A stretch of DNA of 33,380 nt. Source: Ignavibacteriaceae bacterium. GTDB lineage: Bacteria > Bacteroidota > Ignavibacteria > Ignavibacteriales > Ignavibacteriaceae. The DNA is taken from assembly GCA_020848375.1 (NCBI GenBank), contig JADLAF010000234.1:1-33380 (forward strand), read 5' to 3'. The position numbers and the translations under genes were made by a program. Position 1 is the stretch's first letter. Each line of letters begins with the position of its first letter. Of this stretch, positions 1 through 8,250 are shown one piece after another. A model generated the notes under the pieces. The model was not told where the DNA came from, searched no databases, and was given only the letters and a program-made list of their open reading frames with translations.

Positions 1-2
1 AA

Positions 3-2057
3 CTTCTTCTCAGAGCTTACCGGGGACTTCCTAAAAACCGGCAGTTGGTAAGACTTCTTTCTGAGCCGCGTTATAAAAAACTACAGCAGGAAACTGAGCT
101 AGAGTTCCTCCGCGAAAAAAGCAAGAACATGTACATCATTGATGACGAGCTTTATTTCGTTATTGATGAGAAGAATCACAGTATTGATCTGATGGAAAAA
201 GGGCGGGAGGAGCTCAGCAAAGCAACACGCGAAGGAAAAGAATTCTTCGTAATGACTGACCTGGGTACTGAGTTCGCTAAATTTGAAAACGATCCTTCCC
301 TCTCAGAAGAAGAGAAATCAAAAAAGAAAGAAGCTCTTTACGCGCAGTACGGGCAACGGAGCGACAGCATTCATACGGTGCATCAGCTTTTGCGCGCTTA
401 TACTCTCTATGACCGGGATGATGAATATGTTATAACCGAAGAAGGCAAAATTGCCATCGTAGATGAGTTCACAGGACGTGTATTACCCGGAAGACGTTAC
501 TCAGACGGTCTGCACCAGGCAATTGAGGCAAAGGAAAATGTCCACGTCGAAAAGGACACGCAGACTTTAGCAACCATCACCCTGCAAAACTACTTCCGTA
601 TGTATAAGAAGCTGGCGGGCATGACCGGTACGGCTGAAACTGAGGAAGGTGAATTTTTTGAGATCTATAAACTCGAAGTGGTGGTTATACCAACTAACCA
701 GCGGGTAACACGTGAAGACCTTGATGACGCGATATATAAAACCAAGCGCGAAAAGTATAATGCAATTGTGGATACTGTTGAAGAACTTCGTAAAGAAGGA
801 AGACCGGTTCTTGTCGGTACTACCTCAGTAGAAGTATCTGAAACGCTAAGCAGAATGTTAAAACGGAAAAACCTTCCTCATAACGTACTTAACGCAAAAC
901 AGCATCAGCGTGAAGCAGAAATTGTAACCAGCGCAGGTCAGGTTGGCGCAGTAACCATCGCGACCAACATGGCAGGCCGCGGAACCGACATTAAACTCGG
1001 TGCCGGAGTTAAAGAACGCGGTGGTTTATATATCCTTGGAACCGAGCGGCATGAATCACGCCGTATTGACCGCCAGTTGCGCGGCCGTTCAGGCAGACAG
1101 GGCGATCCGGGTACCTCCAAATTTTATCTCTCTCTTGAAGATGATCTGATGCGCCTCTTCGGCAGCGACAAGATGGCTACAGTGATGGAGCGGATGAAGA
1201 TGGATGAAGGAGAAGTTATTCAGCATCCCTGGATTACCAAATCTGTTGAACGTGCTCAGAAACGTGTTGAAGAAAATAATTTTGCCATAAGAAAGCGTCT
1301 GCTTGAATATGACAACGTCATGAATCAGCAAAGAAGCATTGTTTACCAGAGAAGAAAGCGCGCGCTTGAAGGTGAACGTCTCAAAGATCAGGTCTTTGAA
1401 ATGCTTGATGAATATATAGACGAGTTAGTGAACAAACACGCTGATAACGGTGATCTTGAACTGATCCGTCAGGAGTTTGTTCAGAATATGCTGATTGATG
1501 TAAAAATCACTGCGGAAGATTTTCAGAAACTCGGCAAAGCAGGATATACCGATGCGCTCAGTAAAGCAGCACTCGATTTTTACACCCGTAAGGAGGAATC
1601 CCTCGGCGCTGATAACATGGCACGCATCGAACGTTATGCTTTCCTTACCGTTACTGACACCCGCTGGAAAGAGCATCTGCGTGATATGGATGATCTTAAA
1701 GAAGGTATCGGACTCCGGGCTTACGCACAGAAAGATCCGCTTGTTGAGTATAAGAACGAAGCATTTGAAATGTTCATCCTTCTGAACACGAAAATCAGAA
1801 ACGAAATGGTGTCCTTCTGCTTTAAATTCTTCCCGCAAATGCCTTCCGAAGTAGAAGAGCGAGAGCGGGCAAGAAGAACCTCACAGGCAAGAAAACAGCT
1901 TCTTGAATCTAAGAGCGCTTTTGAAGCTGAACACGGTCTAGGGTCGGCAGCAGCCATGCGCAGCAATCAGCCGGTGCGGGCTGAGGAGCGTATCGGCAGA
2001 AACGACCCCTGCCCTTGCGGAAGTGGCAAAAAATATAAGAACTGTCACGGTAAATAA
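3..2057 (+). CDS. secA: SecA preprotein translocase ATPase, 5'-truncated by the window
   Basis: SecA is the ATP-driven motor that pushes unfolded preproteins through SecYEG at the inner membrane. The frame is open from base 3, so the TTG at 45 is internal. Codons before it read RGLPKNRQLV, which continues the family sequence. What remains is roughly the last two thirds: the end of NBD1 and the preprotein cross-linking region (VDEFTGRVLPGRRYSDGLHQ, MTGTAETE), NBD2 with the helicase motif TNMAGRGTDIKLG and the RQLRGRSGRQGDPG arginine fingers, the helical scaffold and wing domains, and a C-terminal SEC-C zinc tail (DPCPCGSGKKYKNCHG, ligands C-x-C-x8-C-H) that in other species binds SecB and phospholipid. 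The Walker A part lies outside the window. P-II follows 35 bases after the stop. Identification is secure. Confidence 0.98.
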   Translation, partial: LLLRAYRGLPKNRQLVRLLSEPRYKKLQQETELEFLREKSKNMYIIDDELYFVIDEKNHSIDLMEKGREELSKATREGKEFFVMTDLGTEFAKFENDPSLSEEEKSKKKEALYAQYGQRSDSIHTVHQLLRAYTLYDRDDEYVITEEGKIAIVDEFTGRVLPGRRYSDGLHQAIEAKENVHVEKDTQTLATITLQNYFRMYKKLAGMTGTAETEEGEFFEIYKLEVVVIPTNQRVTREDLDDAIYKTKREKYNAIVDTVEELRKEGRPVLVGTTSVEVSETLSRMLKRKNLPHNVLNAKQHQREAEIVTSAGQVGAVTIATNMAGRGTDIKLGAGVKERGGLYILGTERHESRRIDRQLRGRSGRQGDPGTSKFYLSLEDDLMRLFGSDKMATVMERMKMDEGEVIQHPWITKSVERAQKRVEENNFAIRKRLLEYDNVMNQQRSIVYQRRKRALEGERLKDQVFEMLDEYIDELVNKHADNGDLELIRQEFVQNMLIDVKITAEDFQKLGKAGYTDALSKAALDFYTRKEESLGADNMARIERYAFLTVTDTRWKEHLRDMDDLKEGIGLRAYAQKDPLVEYKNEAFEMFILLNTKIRNEMVSFCFKFFPQMPSEVEERERARRTSQARKQLLESKSAFEAEHGLGSAAAMRSNQPVRAEERIGRNDPCPCGSGKKYKNCHGK

Positions 2058-2083
2058 ACCGGGTTACACTCAAGACATTCTAA

Positions 2084-2431
<348 letters not shown>

Positions 2432-2503
2432 CCGGCTTATTACCTTTCCAGCTTTTAAGGGTTCATTTATATTAAACGTTTTATTTCCGGAATTCAGAGA
2501 AAT

Positions 2504-4720
2504 TTGAAAAAATCTTTTGTAATTTTTGTTCTTCTGCTGCTTCTGCCCGGCTGTTCAGTCTGGTATGATTTCACCGCATATTTTAATCTCTATTACAATG
2601 CATCTCTTGCCTTCGAACAGGCAGAGCTTGCCATCAAAGAACAGAAGAAAGATAATCTTTCGCTTCTTGAACCGCAGATACCCTCTTCAGCAAATACGAG
2701 TCTAACCAAGGTTATTGAAAAATGCTCTAAAATTCTCCAGTTTGATGCCAGTAGCTCGTATGTAGATGATGCTCTGCTAATGATAGGAAAATCCTTCTAT
2801 TACCAGAAAGTATATATCAAGGCGATGCGGAAGTTTGAAGAACTGATTACCATGGATGCTAACTCCGATCTGATTCCTGAAGCGAAACTCTGGCTGGCTA
2901 AAACCCAGATGCAGCAGAAAAATTACACAGAGGCGCTAAAACTGCTCGAAGAGCTTAAATCCAACCCTGAAACAGAAAATGAGATTCTCGCAGCAGCAAA
3001 CTTCGAAGAGCTCAAATATCTTATATCTATCGAAAACTATGAAGAGGCCTTTAAGGCAGCAAACGAATTAGTCAAATTTTCAGAAGATGATGTTCTGAAT
3101 GCAGAAGTACTTTACAAAATGGGTGATCTTTATTTCACAAGAGGTGAGTTTGCAAACTCGGCCGAATCTTACAAAAAAGTTCTTGATTATGAGCCCGTTT
3201 ATGAGTTTGAAATAAATTCACTTATCCGTTATGCATCCGCCCTCAGAAATCTTGACCTTCCTGCTGATGCGCTGCGTGCTCTGCTTGAGCTCCGCAGTGA
3301 GGTAAAGTACTCAGATAAGTTTGATTATGTTGACCTTGAAATAGGTAAGACCTATTCAGAACTTGGGCAGAAAGAACGCGCACTCACGGTCTTTTATGAG
3401 GCCGACACCGCTTATGCACAATCAGTTCATCTTGGCAACATTCGCTACGAAATTGGTTATTTATTTGAAAATAGTTTCAGTAATTACGACAGTGCAGCCG
3501 TTTACTACAGCAAAGCGCTCAGCTCAACTGCCACAGCGGAGTATCTTCCTCTTATCCGGCATAAATCAGAATTGTTCGGTAAGTATATAACTGCACGTAA
3601 CAATCACCGATTCAATGAGAGGAACTACCTCTACGCTACCGACTCATTGTCATTCATCGCAGATTCAATCTCGTTCTATGCCACTCTTGATTCAACCCTG
3701 ATGGAAGAGAATAAAGACCAGAATCAAGATCCAAACACAACAACCAACCAGCCCCGCGAAAGAGAAAGAACAACAGAACCTGAACTAAATGAGCCACGGA
3801 CTCCAGTAACAGTTCAGCCAAACAAAAAACAGGGAATTCCCCCGGTCCGCCCCATCCTTACAGCAGACTCCCTTATGGTTATTACAGCAAGATCTGCTTT
3901 TGACCTCGGCAATCTATTCTTCAATGATTTTAATATCACAGACTCCGCTTTCAAATATTACAGCCAGATTCTTGATTTATATCCACGGAACCCCTATACT
4001 CCGCAGGTCCTTTACGCACTGGCCGGTTGCCACTTAGTTGAAGGTGACTCCCTCGCCGCTGACAGTATCTATCGTTATATATACGCTTCTTTCAGTGAGG
4101 ACAGAATTGTTAACATTATTGCGCCAAAGATTAATAAGCCGGTAATTGACTTTGATTTTGATCCGGCTAAAGAGATGTACTTTAACGCAGAAAAGGATTT
4201 CCTCGGGGGCAACTACCAGGATGCTCTTGGCCAGCTTTATAAGATTTTCAGCACATATCCTGAGTCTCCCATTGCTTCACAATCTTTATATACGTATGGA
4301 TTTATCCTTGAGCGTGAACTGAAAAAACCCGACTCTGCTCTTAGCGTCTATGACTCCCTTATTGCAAAATACCCAACCACACAGTATGCAATGAAAGTGA
4401 ACCCCGCTGTGCAGTTTTACCGCAGTGAAAAAGAACGCGCTAAAAAGCAAGTGCAGGACTCCCTTGACCGACTTAAACAGCCGGTACTGACAGATTCATT
4501 AAAAAATGATTCAACATCCGCACTTCCTCAGCCGAAAATTGTTCCTGATGAAATTTTAGAAACGGAAGAGGAAGAAAAAACGGAGGATCCTGAAAAGGAT
4601 GGGGGTGAGAAACTCTCTTATATGCACAAAAGCAGACCATTTCGTGAATCAAATGTTCTTCCTGAAGAATTTGCATATTCATATCCCGCACCGGTATTTT
4701 ACTATCGTCTAAGCTGCTAA
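2504..4720 (+). CDS. Large TPR-repeat lipoprotein, SprE/PorW-like
   Basis: This is a 738-residue predicted outer-membrane or periplasm-facing lipoprotein. The TTG start gives a signal sequence with lipobox LLPGC (Cys17) and no obvious Shine-Dalgarno. Several degenerate TPR units follow: roughly residues 75-240 (SYVDDALLMIGKSFYYQ, then pairs such as LYKMGDLYFTRGEFANSAES), 260-345, and again about 455-620. A low-complexity linker rich in Asn, Thr, Pro, Glu and Arg lies near 400-450, and an acidic stretch near 690. The arrangement (Cys, then a FNLYYNA motif, a ~60-residue spacer and TPRs) is like SprE/PorW, the TPR lipoprotein of the type IX secretion and gliding machinery of Bacteroidota. That assignment is inference because no other T9SS gene is in view. 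The transglycosylase gene starts 9 bases downstream, so the two are probably co-transcribed. Confidence 0.75.
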   Translation: MKKSFVIFVLLLLLPGCSVWYDFTAYFNLYYNASLAFEQAELAIKEQKKDNLSLLEPQIPSSANTSLTKVIEKCSKILQFDASSSYVDDALLMIGKSFYYQKVYIKAMRKFEELITMDANSDLIPEAKLWLAKTQMQQKNYTEALKLLEELKSNPETENEILAAANFEELKYLISIENYEEAFKAANELVKFSEDDVLNAEVLYKMGDLYFTRGEFANSAESYKKVLDYEPVYEFEINSLIRYASALRNLDLPADALRALLELRSEVKYSDKFDYVDLEIGKTYSELGQKERALTVFYEADTAYAQSVHLGNIRYEIGYLFENSFSNYDSAAVYYSKALSSTATAEYLPLIRHKSELFGKYITARNNHRFNERNYLYATDSLSFIADSISFYATLDSTLMEENKDQNQDPNTTTNQPRERERTTEPELNEPRTPVTVQPNKKQGIPPVRPILTADSLMVITARSAFDLGNLFFNDFNITDSAFKYYSQILDLYPRNPYTPQVLYALAGCHLVEGDSLAADSIYRYIYASFSEDRIVNIIAPKINKPVIDFDFDPAKEMYFNAEKDFLGGNYQDALGQLYKIFSTYPESPIASQSLYTYGFILERELKKPDSALSVYDSLIAKYPTTQYAMKVNPAVQFYRSEKERAKKQVQDSLDRLKQPVLTDSLKNDSTSALPQPKIVPDEILETEEEEKTEDPEKDGGEKLSYMHKSRPFRESNVLPEEFAYSYPAPVFYYRLSC

Positions 4721-4729
4721 GAGCACTGT

Positions 4730-5455
4730 ATGTTTGAGCTTACTGAATGCTGGGAGAAGTTAAGGGAGTACTACAAAGCTCATCGTTTTAAAACGATCCT
4801 TCTTTATCTGCTGCTTATCTTTTATTCTGCAATCCCCGTCTTTCAGGTTCCCTTTCTTGACTTTCATACTATCAGAATTTCTTCACTAATGGATCAGCGC
4901 ATCCTGGAAAATTTCTTCCTCTATTACCCCTCACAAAGCAGAGTAGCACTGGCTGATGTAAGCCCGGTATTGCAGAAATCAATTATCGCGATGGAAGATG
5001 ATGCTTTTTTTACCCATCGCGGTATAAACTGGAATCAGCTTGAGCTTTCGATACAGGGCAACAAACGCAGTTCAAAACGGAAGCGGGGCGGAAGCACCAT
5101 TAGTATGCAGCTTGTTAAGAATGTTTACTTCACCACCAATAGGAGCGTTATCAGAAAAGTAAAAGAGCTGATGGTAACCGCACGATTGGAGAAAGAAGTT
5201 TCAAAAGCCGGGATACTGAAAAATTACGTCAATATTGTGGAGTGGGGTGAGGGCATCTTCGGTGCAGAAAAAGCCGCTGATACTTATTTCAAAACAACAG
5301 CAGCAAAGCTGAACGTAAATCAGGCAACCAGAATGGCAGCCGTTATCCCCGCACCTCTGCGCTACAAACCCTCAGAGAATTCAAGATATGTAATGCGCCG
5401 GTCTGGTATTATCCGAGGCAGATATAACTCAGTCGTTCTCTTCCCGGAGAAATGA
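4730..5455 (+). CDS. mtgA: Monofunctional peptidoglycan glycosyltransferase (GT51)
   Basis: This 241-residue enzyme would polymerise lipid II into glycan strands at the outer face of the inner membrane. A short cytoplasmic N-terminus is followed by one membrane anchor at about residues 22-41. GT51 motifs follow in the correct order: MEDDAFFTHRG with catalytic Glu89, GGSTISMQLVKN at 120-131, RKVKE with the second acidic residue Glu146, and the ILKNYVNIVEWGEGIFG block, then AAVIPAPLRYKP. There is no transpeptidase domain, so it is the stand-alone form rather than a class A PBP. Its length matches MtgA. It lies 9 bases after the TPR lipoprotein and overlaps the next gene by four bases (ATGA), which indicates coupled translation. 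Confidence 0.93.
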   Translation: MFELTECWEKLREYYKAHRFKTILLYLLLIFYSAIPVFQVPFLDFHTIRISSLMDQRILENFFLYYPSQSRVALADVSPVLQKSIIAMEDDAFFTHRGINWNQLELSIQGNKRSSKRKRGGSTISMQLVKNVYFTTNRSVIRKVKELMVTARLEKEVSKAGILKNYVNIVEWGEGIFGAEKAADTYFKTTAAKLNVNQATRMAAVIPAPLRYKPSENSRYVMRRSGIIRGRYNSVVLFPEK

Positions 5456-6129
5456 GACGGGTTGATCTGCTTGATATGATCGAGGAGGGGGAAAATCTCT
5501 ATATTGAGTTCAAGCAAAAATTTTCCAGCCCTGAAAAAATTGCAAAAGAAATGATTGCCTTTGCCAATACCAAAGGGGGATATATGATCTTCGGCGTGGA
5601 TGATAACAGAAGAGTAGTTGGTGTCGAAAGCGAAAAAAGCGAAAGCACCATGATTACCGAAGCGGCGGAACAGTATTGCACTCCCCCTGTCCTGAACGAA
5701 ATTCACTATATGGAAATTGACGGCAAGGAACTGGTCATTGCTGAAATTCCGGAATCCCCCTACAAGCCGCACCGCATCAGGGATTATAAAGAGGAGTTTG
5801 ATATCCTCACCGCGCAAGTATATATCCGCATTGAAGACAAGAGCATGCCTGCAAGTAAAGAAATGCTTCGCATCATGAGAGCGGAAGTTTCAGGCAAGCC
5901 GCTGGTTAAATACACCATTGGTGATCTTGAAAAAAAAGCATTTGACCTGCTTAGTAAAAATTCCTACATCTCCGTTCAGCTCTTCAGTGAAAAGTGTAAT
6001 ATCTCCCAGCGCCGTGCTTCCCGAACCTTAGTCAAAATGGTCAGAGCCGGACTGCTGGTCATCCACACCAAAGACAACGGCGAAGAATTCTTCACCGACC
6101 GGCTTCACGAGGGCTTTAAGAAGATTTAG
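5452..6129 (+). CDS. AlbA_2 (Schlafen-type) domain protein with C-terminal winged helix
   Basis: This is a 225-residue predicted DNA- or RNA-binding regulator. The N-terminal part (about residues 12-125) is an AlbA_2/Schlafen AAA_4-like domain. Its conserved core reads EFKQKFSS...IAKEMIAFANTKGGYMIFGVDDNRRVVGV, and later VIAEIPESPYKPHRI. The C-terminal 65 residues look like a winged helix (DLLSKNSYISVQLFSEKCNISQRRASRTLVKMVRAGLL). Family members are generally transcriptional regulators. The exact activity is unknown and no nuclease residues are recognisable. The start overlaps the stop of the transglycosylase gene (ATGA), so it is probably made with that enzyme. A small palindrome followed by T residues at 6162-6182 may end the transcript. 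Confidence 0.8.
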   Translation: MRRVDLLDMIEEGENLYIEFKQKFSSPEKIAKEMIAFANTKGGYMIFGVDDNRRVVGVESEKSESTMITEAAEQYCTPPVLNEIHYMEIDGKELVIAEIPESPYKPHRIRDYKEEFDILTAQVYIRIEDKSMPASKEMLRIMRAEVSGKPLVKYTIGDLEKKAFDLLSKNSYISVQLFSEKCNISQRRASRTLVKMVRAGLLVIHTKDNGEEFFTDRLHEGFKKI

Positions 6130-6161
6130 GGGGGTCTTACCTCGCTCTTTCAATATTTCGT

Positions 6162-6182
6162 CAAGCTATAGCTTGCTTTTTT
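6162..6182 (+). terminator. Possible rho-independent terminator after the AlbA_2 gene
   Basis: A perfect 14-base palindrome CAAGCTATAGCTTG (6162-6175) can fold as a 5-bp stem with a TATA loop, and CTTTTTT follows. It lies 32 bases after the stop of the AlbA_2 gene. The stem is short, so confidence is modest. Confidence 0.45.
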
Positions 6183-6194
6183 AACTCGTAATAT

Positions 6195-6214
6195 ATCTGA
6201 AAGTCATTTCAGAT
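6195..6214. other. Perfect 8-bp hairpin in intergenic DNA
   Basis: ATCTGAAA and TTTCAGAT flank a GTCA loop. No T-tract follows on either side, so it is not a typical terminator. It lies between two convergent genes and its role is unknown. Confidence 0.4.
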
Positions 6215-6280
6215 AAGTGCGCGCAAAGGCACTAGGACGCAAAGAATTCAACGCTTTGTGGGCTATAATATCAGGCAATC

Positions 6281-6311
6281 TGGGGACTTTGGGGACTCGG
6301 GGGACACTGGG
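6281..6311 (+). repeat. G-rich 9-base tandem repeat with a G-quadruplex motif
   Basis: The unit TGGGGACTT / TGGGGACTC / GGGGGACAC / TGGGA repeats with a nine-base period. It leaves four G-runs (6282-6285, 6291-6294, 6299-6303, 6309-6311) separated by loops of 5, 4 and 5 bases. This satisfies the standard G3+N1-7 quadruplex pattern. It is in the convergent gap between the AlbA_2 gene and the SpoU methyltransferase gene. Confidence 0.7.
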
Positions 6312-6340
6312 ATTTAGTTAAAAGTTAAAAATGAAAAGTA

Positions 6341-6483
6341 TCCGGTCTGTACATTGTTAATTGTAAATTGTACATTGCTCTCCGATCCGTTTAAAATCCG
6401 CGCTGCTTTAGCATCCGTTTAAAATCCGCGTACCATCAATACAGTTAAAAGTTTCCGGACTGTACATCGTTAATTGAACATTG
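6341..6483. repeat. Interleaved short direct repeats in the 6130-6484 gap
   Basis: No gene is seen in 6130-6484. Two repeat families occur. An identical 18-mer ATCCGTTTAAAATCCGCG lies at 6385-6402 and 6413-6430. A 23-base element (TCCGG, CTGTACAT and GTTAATTG blocks) lies at 6341-6363 and 6454-6476 with two mismatches, each copy preceded by AGTTAAAAGT (6316 and 6443). Upstream, around 6221-6255, GCAAAG and CGCAAAG words recur. These look like non-coding intergenic repeat debris rather than operators. Confidence 0.6.
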
Positions 6484-6484
6484 A

Positions 6485-7021
6485 TTACGCATTGTCAAAC
6501 ACCCGCCTCAGCTCAAACACCGCCACGCCATACGCCACCGCCACATTGAGCGACTGCTTGATGCCATGCTGCGGAATCTCAAGTGCCATATCACATTCAT
6601 CAAGTACATTCTGCGAAACTCCGGTTATTTCATTCCCCACAACCAGCACCAGCGGAAAATGACTTTTAGCTAATGATGTATATATGGTCTTTTTATCAGT
6701 CAGCTCTAACGCTGCTGCAGTATATCCGAGTGCTTTATATTTTTTTACCGCTTCTGCCGCATCCTTTATATACTCCCATGCAACACTCTCCGCAGAACCA
6801 AGCGCTGTTTTAAGTACTTCCTTCTTTTCCGGAGTGGGAGTATATCCGCAAAGCACCAGCTTTTCAATCATTGCGCCATCTGAGGTGCGGAACATTGAGC
6901 CGGTGTTATACATACTGCGCACGCTGTCAACAATTACTACAACAGGCATACGGTTTGCCTCAGCAAGATTTTCCGGCTTCAGGCGACTAACTGAAATTTC
7001 ATCGTGAGTAAGTTTCCTCAT
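6485..7021 (-). CDS. SpoU/TrmH-family RNA 2'-O-methyltransferase
   Basis: This is a 178-residue SPOUT-class enzyme that would transfer methyl from S-adenosylmethionine to a ribose 2'-OH in tRNA or rRNA. All three SpoU motifs are present: motif 1 NTGSMFRTSDG (near 40-50, with the catalytic Arg), motif 2 LVVGNEITGVS (near 125-135), and motif 3 IPQHGIKQSLNVAVAYGVAVFE (near 149-170), which forms the trefoil-knot cofactor site. There is no N-terminal L30e substrate-binding domain as in RlmB, so the protein is nearer the minimal TrmH/TrmL size. The substrate cannot be told from the sequence. It starts one base after the rlmN stop, so the two form an RNA-modification operon. Confidence 0.9.
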   Translation of the reverse strand: MRKLTHDEISVSRLKPENLAEANRMPVVVIVDSVRSMYNTGSMFRTSDGAMIEKLVLCGYTPTPEKKEVLKTALGSAESVAWEYIKDAAEAVKKYKALGYTAAALELTDKKTIYTSLAKSHFPLVLVVGNEITGVSQNVLDECDMALEIPQHGIKQSLNVAVAYGVAVFELRRVFDNA

Positions 7022-7022
7022 A

Positions 7023-8096
7023 TCAGAATTTTACTGCAAGCTGTCCGCATGCAGCAGCTATATCTTTCCCCTGTGTGTTTCTGAGCATTACCGTGATATA
7101 GTTATCGCGCAGTTTTTCTGCAAATATCTGTATATCCTTATCAGAAGTTGGCTCAAGCTCGGCTGAAAGCCCCTCCGGGCTCATGTGTGCAAGTGAATTA
7201 AAGGGAATGAGATTCACCTTAGACGGAATCTTCTTACTCAGTTTTATGAGGGCGTGAAGATCTTCTTTCCGGTCATTTATCCCCTTCAGCATCACATATT
7301 CGTAGGTGATTCGGGTATTGGTTTTTTCTGCATAATAGTCAAGTGCATCAAGATTTTCATGCAGAGAGTATTTATCATTTATCGGCATTATTTTACTGCG
7401 CATCCCTTCAAAACAGGAGTGAAGCGAGAAGGCAAGCTTCACTTTCATTCCTGTATCAGCAAGTTCTCTGATCTTTGCCGGAATGCCTGACGTGGATACC
7501 GTAATCTTCCGCAGACTGATACCTGTGGTTAGTTCTGAGCCGAAGATCTCCAGACTTTTTATAGTGTTTTTATAATTCAGCAGCGGCTCCCCCATTCCCA
7601 TATATACAATGTTTGAAATCTCCCGGTCATACCCCTTCTGAGCCAACAGGTACTGATCAAAAATTTCTCCGGCTGTAAGGTTCTTTTTATATCCCATCAG
7701 TCCGGTCGCGCAGAACTTGCAGTCAAGCGGACATCCCACCTGCGTGCTAACACAGAGTGTGACCCGCTTCTCCTCCGGAATGATTACTGACTCGATTATA
7801 TTCCCCTCATTAGTCTTAAATAAAAATTTCTTGGTTGCTGACTCAGGGGAGATAATCGAATGATGCTCCGTCAAAGTCTGCATTTGGGCTGTTTCCTCAA
7901 GTGTGTGCCTCAGACTTTTCGGCAGGTTGACCATCTGGTCAAACTCCAGCACCCGGTGATTATACATCCAGTTAAAAACCTGATCCCCTCTGAAAGCCGC
8001 TTCCCCCTGTTCCCTGAACCAGGATTTCAGTTCATAGTGATTCATTCCCTTCAGCATCGTTTTTTTTGATGCTGATTCTGCTGCCGGTTCTGTCAT
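7023..8096 (-). CDS. rlmN: Dual-specificity RNA methyltransferase RlmN
   Basis: This 357-residue radical SAM enzyme methylates C2 of adenine in 23S rRNA (A2503) and in certain tRNAs (A37). The radical SAM cluster is GCPLDCKFC (Cys122, Cys126, Cys129). The two catalytic cysteines of the ping-pong mechanism align as Cys115 (TLCVSTQVG) and Cys350 (AAACGQL). Other family signatures are VYMGMGEPLLNY, LAFSLH, YVMLKGINDR and NLIPFN. The N-terminal accessory domain (YELKSWFREQGEAAFRGDQV) is intact. Met14 or Met18 could be the real start, since the first 13 residues are poorly conserved in character and there is no clear Shine-Dalgarno. The SpoU methyltransferase follows after one base. Confidence 0.96.
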   Translation of the reverse strand: MTEPAAESASKKTMLKGMNHYELKSWFREQGEAAFRGDQVFNWMYNHRVLEFDQMVNLPKSLRHTLEETAQMQTLTEHHSIISPESATKKFLFKTNEGNIIESVIIPEEKRVTLCVSTQVGCPLDCKFCATGLMGYKKNLTAGEIFDQYLLAQKGYDREISNIVYMGMGEPLLNYKNTIKSLEIFGSELTTGISLRKITVSTSGIPAKIRELADTGMKVKLAFSLHSCFEGMRSKIMPINDKYSLHENLDALDYYAEKTNTRITYEYVMLKGINDRKEDLHALIKLSKKIPSKVNLIPFNSLAHMSPEGLSAELEPTSDKDIQIFAEKLRDNYITVMLRNTQGKDIAAACGQLAVKF

Positions 8097-8250
8097 TCTA
8101 AAAGATTACGCTTTAGTTTATTGGTAAAAAGGGGATAAAAGTTTATTTTCAGGCACTAAAATTAAGGAAATAAAACCTGACTTCCCCCCTCCGGGACCGG
8201 GTAATAATTTCCTGCACTATCAACTTTTTACCTCAAAGAAGGATCACAAG

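Noticed and set aside
1425-1838. Minus-strand 137-residue frame inside secA
   Set aside because: Lies entirely opposite the conserved SecA coding sequence and has no domain or start signal.
6684-7007. Plus-strand 107-residue frame opposite the SpoU methyltransferase gene
   Set aside because: Antisense shadow of a gene with all three SpoU motifs. Low-complexity Ser/Ala/Phe content.
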